Positions 24,901 through 35,900 of a stretch of DNA of 64,000 nt are shown here, one piece after another. The position numbers and the translations under genes were made by a program. The DNA lies in assembly GCF_019578655.1 (NCBI RefSeq), contig NC_063257.1:23577939-23641938 (forward strand), given 5' to 3'. Source of the stretch: Ricinus communis. Taxonomy: Eukaryota > Streptophyta > Magnoliopsida > Malpighiales > Euphorbiaceae. Numbering within the stretch: position 1 is the stretch's first letter; each line of letters starts with the position of its first letter. The notes below the pieces were generated by a model that had not been told where the DNA came from, ran no database searches, and was given only the letters and a program-made list of their open reading frames with translations.

Positions 24901-27088
24901 GAGGGATATATCATTCAACATGAGAAAAGAACCACAAAAAAGTGGTAATTTTATCAATATGAGAAAACAACCCCGTTAGAGGGGTATATCTTTCAACATA
25001 GGAAAAGAACCCCAAAAAAGTGGTATATTTGTAAATATGAGAAAACAACCCCATAAGAGGGGTATATTTGTCAATATTAGAAAACAACCCTGTAAGAGGG
25101 GTATATTTGTCAATATTAGAAAACAACCCCGCAAGAGGGGTATATCTTCCAAAATGAGAAAATAATCCCAAAAAAGTGGTATATTTGTCCATTTGTGAAT
25201 ATAACCCCGTAAGAGGGGTATATTTGTCAATATTAGAAAACAACCCCGTAAGAGGGATATATCTTTCAACATGAGAAAACAACCCCAGAAAAGTGGTATA
25301 TTTGCTACATAAGAAAATAACCCCGTAAGAGGAGTAAATTTGTCAGTATATTAAAAACAACCCCGTAAGATGGGTATATCTTTCAAAATGAGAAAACTAC
25401 GCCAAAAAAGTGGTATATTTGTCAATTTGAGAAAACAACCCCGTAAAAGGGGTATATTTATCAATATTAGAAAACAACCCCGTAATAGGGGTATATTTGT
25501 CAATATGACAAAACAACCCCCTAAAAGGGGTATATTTGTAAATATTAGAAAACAACCCCGTAAGAGGGGTATATCTTTTAACATGAGAAAACAACCCCAA
25601 AAAAGTGGTATATTTGTCAATTTGAGAAAACAACCCCGTAAGAGGTGTATGTTTGTCAATATTAGAAAATAAACCCGTAAGAGGGGTATATTTGTCAATA
25701 TGAGAAAATAACCCCGTAAGAGATGTATAATTTTTCAATATTAGAAAACAACACCGTAAGATGTGTATATCTGTCAATATTAGAAAACAACTCCACAAGA
25801 GGGGTATATCTTTCAAAATAAAAAAATAATCCAAAAAAGTGGTATATTGTTTAATGTGAGAAAACAATCCCCTAAGAGGGGTATATTTATCAATATTAGA
25901 AAACAACCCTGTATTAGGGGTATATTTGTCAATATGAGAAAACAACCCTGTAAGAGGGGTATATTTGTTAATATTAAAAAACAACCCCGTAAGAGAGGTA
26001 TATCTTTCAAAATAAGAAAACAACCCAAAAAAGTGGTATATTTGTCAATTTAAGAAAACAACCCCATAAGAGGGGTATATTTGTCAATATTACAAACCAA
26101 CCCCGTAAGAGGGGTATATTTGTCAATATGAGAAAATAACCTCGTAAGAGGTGTATATTTTTCAATATTAGAAAACAACACCGTAAGATGGGTATATTTG
26201 TCAATATTAGAAAACAACCCCATAAGAGGGGTATATCTTTCAAAATGAAAAAATAACCCAAAAAAGTGGCATATTTTTTAATGTGAGAAAACAATCCCGT
26301 AAGAGGGGTATCTTTGTCAATATTAGAAAACAACCCCGTATTAGGGGTATATTTGTCAATATGAGAAGACAACCCCATAAGAGGGGTATATTTATCATTA
26401 TTAGAAAATAACCCCGTAAGAGGGGTATATTTTTCAATATTAGAAAACAACCCCGTAAGGGGGGTATATTTGTTAATATTAGAAAACAACCCCGCAAGAG
26501 GGGTATATCTTTCATAATGAGAAAATAATCCCAAAAAAGTGGTATATTTTTTAATGTGAGAAAACAATCCCGTAAGAGGGGTATATTTGTCAATATTAGA
26601 AAACAACCCCATAAGAGGGATATATTTATCAATATTAGAAAAGAACCCCATATTAGGGGTATATTTGTCAATTTTAGAAAACAACCCCGTAAGATAGGTA
26701 TATTTATCAATATTAGAAAACAACCCTGTAAGATGGGTATATCTTTCAACATGAGAAAACAACCCCAAAAAAGTGGTATATTTGTCAACATGAGAAAACA
26801 ACCTCGTATTAGGGGTATATTTGTCAATATTAGAAAACATCCCCGTAAAATGGGTATATTTATCAATATTAGAAAAGAATCCCGTAAGAGGGGTATATCT
26901 TCCAACATGAGAAAACAACCTCAAAAAAGTGTTATATTTGTCAATATGAGAAAACAACCCCGTAAGATAGGTATATTTATCAATATTAGAAAACAATCCC
27001 AGAAGAGGGGTATATTTGTCAATATGAGAAAATAACCGTGTAAGAGGGATATATTTGTCAGTATTAGAAAAAAACACTATAAGAGGGG
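21964..27088 (-). repeat. 39-bp satellite array, type B, minus sense
   Basis: About 131 monomers, read on the plus strand as AACCCCGTAAGAGGGGTATA followed by TTTGTCAATATKAGAAAAC. It has the same trimer as the other type B arrays, with an extra GGTATATCTTTTAAAATGA kind. Duplicated blocks are marked by CAATATCCGAAAA at 23084 and 24721, and by GAGAAAACTACGCC at 23830 and 25390. It is interrupted at 27089 by a CRM-like element and continues beyond it with the same orientation. Confidence 0.95.
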
Positions 27089-27089
27089 T

Positions 27090-27284
27090 GATGCAATATA
27101 GACAAGAATTACAAATGATCCTTTAAGCTTTCAAGGAGGTCCAATGACAAGATCCAAGTCCAAAAGGATGCAAGAAGCTTTGTTGGGCTTAATTAAAGAC
27201 ATTTGGAGTGTTCAAACACAACAAGGCTCAGCCCAAGATTTAAGATTGCAAAAAGGATCCAAAATCATGAATTTAGTGCAATAA
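27090..27284 (+). pseudogene. LTR-embedded polyprotein C-terminal tail (remnant)
   Basis: Starting at GATGCA just inside the LTR, one frame reads D-A-I-stop and then stays open to a stop at 27282-27284. It contains NDPL and GGPMTRSKSKRMQEAL. The same arrangement, NDA then a spacer then GGPMTRARSKR, ends the integrase of the minus-strand element at 51438. In an intact element these codons would come from the 3' LTR and end the integrase. In a 5' LTR they have no start codon of their own. The TAG near the beginning shows decay. Confidence 0.7.
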
Positions 27285-27588
27285 GTTTGGGCTGGACTCA
27301 TAGGTCCAATAAAATTCATTTGGAGCCTTTTTATTTTCATTTTTATTAGGTTTTTCTTAAGTTATGGTGTGATTAGTTGTCATTTAGAGTTACAAAATGG
27401 ATGCACATAATTAGTCATAATTTGGAGTTACAAAATGGATGCAGATAATTAGTTTTCATTTGGAAGTTACAAAATGAGTGACATCAATGTAAAAACAACC
27501 ACTTTTAATAAGTTTTAAGGGGAATTAAAGGGAGAAACGTGGGGAAGCTCAAAATACATCCATTTAGGTTTCTTTGTCTTGTTTTGGC

Positions 27589-27596
27589 TATAAATA
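27589..27596 (+). promoter_or_regulatory. TATA box of CRM-like LTR
   Basis: TATAAATA in GGCTATAAATATCAAAGCC, about two thirds along the LTR, where the U3 promoter is expected. Function is inferred. Confidence 0.6.
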
Positions 27597-27955
27597 TCAA
27601 AGCCAAATCCATTTGTAAAGATAAGAATTGATGAATGATAATCTTTGTTTGCTCTTTGTGAGTGTTTTTGTTTAAGTTCTTGCATGAATTTTGAACTTAT
27701 CAAACTATTTTTAGTTTATGGCGTTCTCAAACCAAAATCTTGTGTTTGATTCTTAGCTTATCAAATCACACTTTATTTGTATGCTTTAAATAATCGTTAG
27801 TTTCATTGTTGAACTAGTTTTCCCTAACTTCACTTGAGGAGATCCTTGGGTTTTGGAATCATCTTGATTGGAGGGTGTTTTCTTGCATTCTATATGTATC
27901 ATAACTCATTAGTTATTAGGGTGTATGGTTGCTAAGATGATGATTTCCTATCATT

Positions 27956-27967
27956 TGGTATCAGAGC
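27956..27967 (+). other. Primer-binding site, initiator tRNA-Met
   Basis: TGGTATCAGAGC is the standard plant complement to the 3' end of initiator tRNA-Met used by many LTR retrotransposons. It starts two bases after the LTR end and fixes the LTR boundary and the element's orientation. Confidence 0.92.
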
Positions 27968-28577
27968 TTGCTTCAAGTTGAGGTTTGCTTATCTTTGTAC
28001 TTTGTGTGTTATTAAAGTTTCTCATTTTCTTTACTTTTTTGTGCCGAATTCTTCTTGTTTCAATTTTACCCTTCTAAGTACTCTTTATTTCAAAGTTTAC
28101 ACATTTGTGTTCATAAAGTAAAATTTTGTTGTCGCTTGCTAAAAAACTTTGTGCTGTTCATAATTTCTTTTCCTTTTTGTTATTATCATTACAAAATAAA
28201 AAAAATAAAAAGGAATCAAAAGATCAAACAAAAAGAAGGTTTGGACGGCATAGAAGCCCTATTCTATTGTTTTATTTCATTGTTTTGCTTGTGTTTAGCT
28301 ACTTTAAATTTGGCCTTACCTAACAACTTGATCTAGACCAACCTTTTTATTTCACTTCATTGAATTGCCATAATCTGATTTGGTTTGTTTAGGTGATTAG
28401 TTCATCTAAGAACCTAAAGCAAAAGCAAGAGAGGTAAAAAGCAATAGTGGTGAGACTAGCATCGAGAAAAGCCAAAACTTTGAGTGAAACACAAGTGGTG
28501 TGACATTTTAATTGAGGCAAACACGTGACGGAGTTTTTTGTGAGGCTATCCTAACTTATTTTACAGGATTTTGCGCA
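27968..28577 (+). other. Untranslated leader of CRM-like element
   Basis: About 610 bases between the primer-binding site and the gag start, T- and A-rich. Two overlapping short ORFs (28055-28336 and 28126-28323) have low-complexity Phe/Leu/Lys composition and no recognisable domain, so I do not call them genes. This is presumably the 5' untranslated and packaging region. Confidence 0.7.
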
Positions 28578-29640
28578 ATGTCAAAAGAACAAGTTTCAAG
28601 TAGTGTTGGAGCATCCATTGAGCAAACTTTGCAAGCAATGCAAAAGGAGTTTGAAAGAATGTATAGGCGGATGGATGATGTTGTTGAAAGTGTGAAAAGG
28701 CAAGGTGAAACTATTACAAGGATTCAAAATGAGCCTGGAAGAGAAAGGCAACTAGCCTTTGAACAAGAGGATTATGATGCTGAAGATAACTTGGAGGATG
28801 ACCAAGCAACCACTTTTGGTGGAGATGACCATCCTAGGAGACACAATAGGAGATCAAGGCAAGATGGTGTAGATCGCAACCTAGGTAGCATCAAAATGAA
28901 AATTCCTTCCTTTCAAGGAAAGAATGATCCTGATGTCTACTTGGAATGGGAGCAAAAGGTGGAGATGATCTTCGAATGCCATAACTATTTGGAGGAGAAA
29001 AAGGTAAAAATTACTATCATTGAGTTTTGTGATTACGCTGGTCTTTGGTGGCATCAATTATGTAGGGAAAGGAGACGTAATGGAGAAAGACCCATAGGGT
29101 CATGGATGGAGATGAAATGCATCATGAGGAAGAGGTTCATTCCTAACTATTACTATAGAGATTTGCATCAACGATTGCAAACTCTAAGGCAAGGAACCAT
29201 GAGTATGGAGGAGTACCACAAAGAAATGAAATGGCTATAACATTAAAGCAACATGGAGGAGGATAGAGAGGCCACCATGGCACGATTCTTGAATGATCTA
29301 AACAAGAATATTGATCTTGTGGGAGTTGCAACATTATGTGGAACTTGAAGACATGGGTGAATGTGGCCATGAAAATTGAAAGGCAACTCAAGCGAAAGGT
29401 GCAAGTAAGTTTGATTCTAAACTTAGTTCGAGTTCTAGTTCTTCTAATTGGAATCGAATTGGAGTAAAAAGGATGATAAATTGATGTTTCAAAGTGGATG
29501 AGAACAAGAATAGAAATGAAATAAAGAAAATAAAGTTGAGAATCAAGCAATCAATCTAGAAGCTTGAAGTGTTTTAAGTGTTCGGACATGGTCATTATGC
29601 ACGTGATTGCCCTAATAAGAGGATCATGATTGTTGAGAGA
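28578..29640 (+). pseudogene. gag remnant (capsid domain and broken zinc knuckle)
   Basis: Gag would form the capsid and nucleocapsid of the retrotransposon particle. I chose the ATG at 28578 (MSKEQVSSS), which follows the leader; the frame is open upstream to 28512. The frame runs 220 residues to a stop at 29240. It has a probable N-terminal coiled coil, an acidic linker, then a retrotransposon gag domain with IPSFQGKNDPDVYLEWEQK, WWHQL and MKCIMRKRFIP. Homology continues past the stop in other frames: EEDREATMARFLNDLN near 29252 and MKIERQLKRK near 29371. A CCHC zinc knuckle (CFKC then GHGHYARDC) lies at 29570-29610, split by a missing base. Several frame breaks mean it is not functional. 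Confidence 0.85.
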
Positions 29641-29977
29641 TGAATTGATGAACGATGGTATTTGTTTGTTTCGGTGAGTGTTTTGTTTAAGTTCTTGGGC
29701 GAACTTTGAACTTATCAAACTATTTTTAGTTTGTGGCATTCTCTAACCAATATCTTGTGTTTGATTCTTAATTTATCAAATCATACTTGGTTTGTGGCGT
29801 TCGGAGTTGAATTCAAGTGTTATTTTCATTGTCAGAACTAGTGTTCCCTAATTTCACTTGAGGAGATCCTTGGGTTTTGGAATCATCTTGATTGGAGGGT
29901 GTTTTCTTGCATTCCATATGTATCATAACTCATTAGTTATTGGAGTGTATAGTTGCTAAGATGATGATTTCCTATCA
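29641..29977 (+). repeat. 5'-truncated 3' LTR of CRM-like element
   Basis: About 337 bases homologous to 27623-27953 of the 5' LTR, from GAATTGATGAA to the shared end TTTCCTATCA. The gag remnant joins it directly, with about 10 bases of similar sequence (GATGAATTGATGAA-like) at the join. A microhomology-type deletion that removed all of pol is likely. Satellite resumes after it. Confidence 0.85.
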
Positions 29978-32900
29978 TTCGGGTATATTTGTCACTATGA
30001 GAAAACAACCCCGAAAGAGGGGTATATTTGTCACTATTAGAAAACAACCACGTAAGAAGGGTATATCTTTCAACATGAGAATACAACCGCAAAAAAGTGG
30101 TGTATTTTTTAATATGAGAAAACAACCCAAAAAAAGTGGTATATTTGTCAATATGAGAAAACAACTCCGTAAGACTGGTGTATTTGTCAATATGAGAATC
30201 TAATAAGAGGTGTTTATTTTTCAATATTAGAAAACAACCTGGTAAGAGGGGTATATTTGACAATATTAGAAAACAACCCCGTAAAAGGGGGTATATCTTT
30301 CAAAACGAAAAAATAACCCAAAAAAGTGGTATATTTTTTAATAGGAGAAAACAATCCCGTAAAAGGTATATATTTTTCAATATTAGAAAACAACCCCGTA
30401 ATAGGGGTATACTTCTCAATATTAGAAAACAACCCTGTAAGAGGGGTATATTTGTCAATATTAGAAATAAACCCCGTAAGAGGGGTATATCTTTCAACAT
30501 GAGAAAACAACCATAAAAAAGTGGTATATTTGTCAACATGAGAAAACCACAGCGTAAGAGGGGTATATTTGTAAATATTATAAAACAACCCCATAAGAGG
30601 GGTATATTTGTTAATATTAGAAAACAACCCCGTAAGAAAGAGTATCTTTCAAAATGAAAAAATAACCCCAGAAAAGTGGTATATTTTTTAATATTAGAAA
30701 ACAACCCCGTAATAGGGGTATACTTTTCAATATTAGAAAACAACCCCAAAAGAGGGGTATATTTGTCAATGTGAGAAAACAACACCGTAAGAGGGGTATA
30801 TTTGTCAATATTAGAAAACAACCCCGCAAGAGGGGTATATCTTTCAAACTAAGAAAACAACCTCATAAAAGTGGTATATTTGTCAATTTCAGAAAACAAC
30901 CCCGTAAGAGCGGTATATTTGTTAATATGAGAAAATAACCCCGTAAGAGGTGTATATTTGAAATATTAGAAAACAACCTCGTAAGAGGGGGTATATCTTT
31001 TAAAATGATAAAATAACCCCAAAAAAAGTGGTATATTTTTTAATATGAGAAAACTATCCTGTAAGAGCGGTATATTTTTCAATATTAGAAAACAACCCCG
31101 TAATAGGAGTATATTTGTCAATATTTGAAAATAACCCCATAAGAGGTGTTTATTTTACAATATTAGAAAAAAACCCCGTAAGAGGGGTATATTTATCAAT
31201 ATGAGAAAACAACCCCGTAAGAGGGGGTATATCTTTCAAAATGAAAAAATAACCCCAAAAAGTGGTATATTTTTTAATATGAGAAAACAATCCCGTAAGA
31301 GGGATATATTTTTCAATATTAGAAAACAACACCGTAATAGGGGTATATTTGTCAATGTGAGAAAAAAACACCGTAAGACGAGTATATTTGTCAATATTAG
31401 AAAACAACCCCGTTAGAGGGGTATATCTTTCAAAATGAGAAAATAACCCCATAAAAGTGGTATATTTGTCAATTTCAGAAAACAACCCCGTAACAGCGGT
31501 ATATATGTCAATATTAGAAAACAACTCCTAAAGAGGGGTATATTTGTCAATATGAGAAAATAACCCCGTAAAAGGTGTATATTTGAAATATTATAAAACA
31601 ACCCCGAAAGAGGGGGTATATCTTTTAAAATGAAAAAATAACCCCAAAAAAGTGGTATACTTTTTAATATAAGAAAACTATCCTGTAAGAGCGGTATACT
31701 TTTCCATATTTGAAAACAACCCCGTAATAGGGGTATATTTGTCAATATTAGAAAATAACACCGTAAGAGGAGTATATTTGTCAATATTAGAAAACAACCC
31801 CGTAAGAGGGGTATATTTGTTAATATTAGAAAACAACCCCGTAAGAGGGGGTATATCTTTCAAAATGAAAAAATAACTCCAAAAGGGGGGAATATTTTTT
31901 AATATGAGAAAACAATCCCGTAAGAGGGGTATATTTTTCAATATTAGAAAACAACCCCATAATAGGGGTATACTTGTCAATATTAGAAAACAACCCCATA
32001 ATAGGGGTATATTTGTCAATGTGAGAAAACAACACCGTAAGAGAGGTATATTTGTCAATATTAGAAAATACCCCGGAAGGGGGGTATATCTTCCAAAATG
32101 AGAAAACAACCCTATAAAAGTGGTATATTTGTCAATTTCAGAAAACAACCCCGTAACAGCGGTATATTTGTCAATATTAGAAAACAGCCCTTAAAGAGGG
32201 GTATATTTGTCAATATGAGAAAATAACCTCGTAAGAGGCGTATATTTGAAATATTAGAAAACAACCCCGTAACAAGGGGTATATCTTTTAAAATGAAAAA
32301 ATAACCCCAAAAAAGTGGTATATTTTTTAATATAAAAAAACTATCCTGTAAGAGCGGCATATTTCTCAATATTAGAAAACAACCCCGTAATAGGGGTATA
32401 TTTATCATTATTAGAAAACAACCCCGTAAGAGGGGTATATCTTTCAACAAGAGAAAACAACCCCAAAAAAGTGGTATATTTTTCAATATGAGAAAACAAC
32501 CCTGTAATAGGCGTATATTTAACAATATTATATAACAACCCCGTAAGAGGAGTATATTTTACAATATTAGATAACAACCCCGTAAGAGGGGTATATTTGT
32601 CAATATTAGAAACCAACCCCGTAAGAGGGGTATATCTTTCAACATGAGAAAACAACCCCAAAAAAGTGGTATAGATTCAACATGAGAAAACAACCCCGTA
32701 AGAGGGGTATATCTGTCAATATTCAAAAACAACACCGTAAGAGGGGTATATTTGTTAATATTAGAAAACAACCCCTTATGACGGGTATATTTATCAATAT
32801 TAGAAAACAACCCTGTAAGAGGGGTATATTTGTTAATGTTAGAAAACAGCCCCGTAAGAGGGGTATATCTTTCAAAATGATAAAATAACCCAAAAAAAGT

Positions 32901-35900
32901 GGTGTACTTTTTAATATGAGAAAAAAATCCGTTAAGAGGGGTATATTTGTTAATATTAGAAAACAACCCCGTAAGAGGGGTATATCTTTCAACATGAGAA
33001 AACAACCCCAAAAAGTGGTATATTTGTCAATTTGAGAAAATAACCCCGTAAGAGGGGTATATTTATCAATATTAGAAAACAACCCCACAAGAGGGGTATA
33101 TCTTTTAACATGAGAAAATAAAACCAAAAAAGTGGTATATTTGTCAATTTGAGAAAACAACCCCGTAAGAGGGGTATATTTGTCAATATTTGAAAAGGAC
33201 CCCGTAAGAGGAATATATCTTTCAATATGAGAAAACAAGCTAAAGAAGTGGTATATTTTTTAATATGAGAAAATAACCCCGTAAGAGGGGTGTATCTTTC
33301 AATACGAGAAAACACCCACAAAAAGTGGTATATTTGTAAATTTGAGAAAACAACCTCGTAAGAGGGGTATATTTATCAATATTTGAAAACAATCCCGTGA
33401 GGGGTGTATCTTTCAACATGAGAAAACAGCCCCACAAAAGTGGTATATTTGTCAATTTGAGAAAACAAACCTGTAAGAGTGTTATATTTAGCAATATTAG
33501 AATACAACCCCATAAGAGGGGTATATCTTACAACATGAGAAAACAACCGCAAAAAAGTGGTATATTTATCAATATGAGAAAACAATCCCGTAAAAGGGGT
33601 ATATTTGTCAATATTTGAAAACAACCCCGTAAGAGGGATATATATTTCAACATAAGAAAACAACCCCAAAAAAGAGGTATATTTGTCAATATGAGAAAAC
33701 AACGCCGTAAGAGGGTTATTTTTTCAATATTAGGAAACAACCCTGTAAGAGGGTTATATCTTTCAACATGAGAAAATAACCCTAAAAAAGTGGTATATTA
33801 GTCAATATGAGAAAACAACACCATAAAAGGGTTATATTTTTCAATATTAGAAAACGACCCCGTAAGAGAGGTATATCTTTCAACATGGGAAAACAACCCC
33901 AAAAAAGTGTTATATTTATCAAAATGCGAAAACAACCCTGTAAGAGGCGTATATCTTTCAACATGAGAAAACAACCCCAAAAAAGTGATATATTTTTCAA
34001 CATTAGAAAACGACCCCATAAGAGGAGTATATTTGTCAATATTAAAACAACCCCGAAAGAGGGGTATTTCTTTCAACAGAGAAAAAAAACACCAAAAAAG
34101 TGGTATATTTATCAACATGAGAAAACAACCCAGTAAGAGGGGTATATTTATCAATATTAGAAAACAACCCCATAAGTGGAGTATATCTTTCAACATGACA
34201 AAACAATCCTAAAAAATTAGTATATTTGTCAATATTAGAAAACAACCCTGTAACAGAGGTATATTTGTCAATATGAGAAAATAACCCTAAAAAAGTAGTA
34301 TATTTGTCAACATTAGAAAATAATCTCGTAAGTGGGGTATATCTTTCAACATGAGAAAACATCCCTAAAAAAGTGGTATATTTAACAATATGAGAAAACT
34401 ACTCCGTAAGAGGGGTATATTTGTCAACATTAGAAAACAACCCCGTAAGAGGGGTATATCTTTCAACATTAGAAAACATCCCCAAAAAAGTGGTATATTT
34501 ATATGAGAAAACAACCCCGTAAAAGGGGTATATTTGTCAACATTACAAAACAACCCCGTAAGAAGGTTATATCTTTCAACATGAGAATACATCCCCAATA
34601 AAGTGGTATATTTGTCAATATGAGAAAATAACCCCGTAAGAGGGATATATATTTCAATATAGGAACACGACCCCAAAAAAGTGGTGTATTTTTTAATATG
34701 AGAAAACAACCCCGAAAGAGGTATATTTTTGTCAATATTAGAGAAAAATCCCGTAAGAGGGGTATATCTTTCAACATGAGAAAACAACCCCAAAAAAGTG
34801 GTATATTTGTCAATATGAGAAAACAACACCATAATAAACATGGACAAAACAACCCCAAAGAAAATGGTATATTTGTCAACATGAGAAAACAACCCCGTGA
34901 GAGGGGTATATTTGTTAATATTAGAAAACAACACAGTAAGTGGAGTATATCTTTCAACATGAGATAATAACCTAAAAAAAATGGAACATTTTTTAATACG
35001 AGAAAACAACCCCGTAGGAGTGGTATATTTGTCAATATTAGAAAACAACCCCGTACGAGGAGTATATTTGTCAATATTAGAAAACAATCCCCTAAGAGCG
35101 GTATATCTTTCTAAATGTGAAAACAATCCCAAAAAAGTGGTATATTTTTTAATATGAGAAAACAACCCCGAAAGAGGGGTATATTTGTTAATATCAGAAA
35201 ACAACCCCGTAAGAAGGATATATATTTCAACATGAGAAAACAAGCCCAAAAAAGTGGTATACTTTTTAATATGAGAAAACAACGGCAAAAGAGGGGTATA
35301 TTGGTCAATATTAGAAAATAACCCCGTGAGAGGGGTGTATCTTTCAACATGAGAAAACAGTCCCACAAAAGTGGTATATTTGTCAATTTGAGAAAACAAA
35401 CCCGTAAGAGTGTTATATTTATCAATATTAGAATACAACCCCATAAGAGGAGTATATCTTTCAATATGAGAAAACAACCCCCAAAAAGTGGTATATTTGT
35501 CAATATGAGAAAATAATCCCGTAAGAGGTGTATATTTGTCAATATTTGAAAACAACCCCGTAAGAGAGATATATATTTCAACATAAGAAAACAACCGCAA
35601 AAAAGAGGTATATTTGTCAATATGAGAAAACAACACCGTAAGAGGGATATTTTTTCAATATTAGGAAACAACCCCGTAAGTGGGTTATATCTTTCAACAT
35701 GAGAAAATAAGCCCAAAAAAGTGGTATATTAGTCAATTTGAGAAAACAACACGATAAGAGGGTTATATTTTTCAATGTTAGAAAATGACCCTGTAAGAAA
35801 GGTATATCTTTCAACATGGGAAAACAACCCCATAAAAGTGTTATATTTGTCAAAATGCGAAAACAACCACGTAAGAGGGGTATATCTTTCAACATGAGAA

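Larger units (their letters stand above)
27089..27953 (+). repeat. 5' LTR of CRM-like element
   Basis: This 865-bp LTR starts TGATGCAATATAGAC at the edge of the satellite. It ends TTTCCTATCA, two bases before the primer-binding site. Its second part is repeated at 29641-29977. A TATA box lies at 27589. Its first 200 bases can be read as the end of the polyprotein, so the coding region of this family overlaps the 3' LTR. Confidence 0.85.
27089..29977 (+). mobile_element. CRM-like Ty3/gypsy element, internally deleted
   Basis: In order: a full 5' LTR, an initiator tRNA-Met primer-binding site, an untranslated leader, a broken gag, then the 3' part of a second LTR. Protease, RT, RNase H, integrase and the first part of the 3' LTR are missing. 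The LTR begins TGATGCA and carries a polyprotein tail with GGPMTRSKSKR, features I associate with CRM centromeric chromoviruses. The last 67 bases of the two LTRs differ at four sites, all transitions, so the insertion is not recent. No perfect target duplication is visible: the left flank ends AGGGG and the right begins TTCGG. The element cannot move by itself; its LTR promoter might still be active. Confidence 0.85.

Noticed and set aside
27486..27703. Minus-strand ORF in the 5' LTR (27515-27703) as a gene
   Set aside because: It overlaps the TATA region of the LTR, a similar frame recurs in the LTR copy at 29551-29739, and no domain is recognised.
28055..28336. ORFs upstream of gag
   Set aside because: They lie in the leader between primer-binding site and gag, overlap each other in different frames and have no recognisable domain.
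34365..35636. Long ORFs made of 13-residue repeats, throughout the satellite on both strands
   Set aside because: They follow from a 39-bp period. They occur in two forward frames and one reverse frame at once, begin and end wherever monomers mutate, and show no domain or promoter context.
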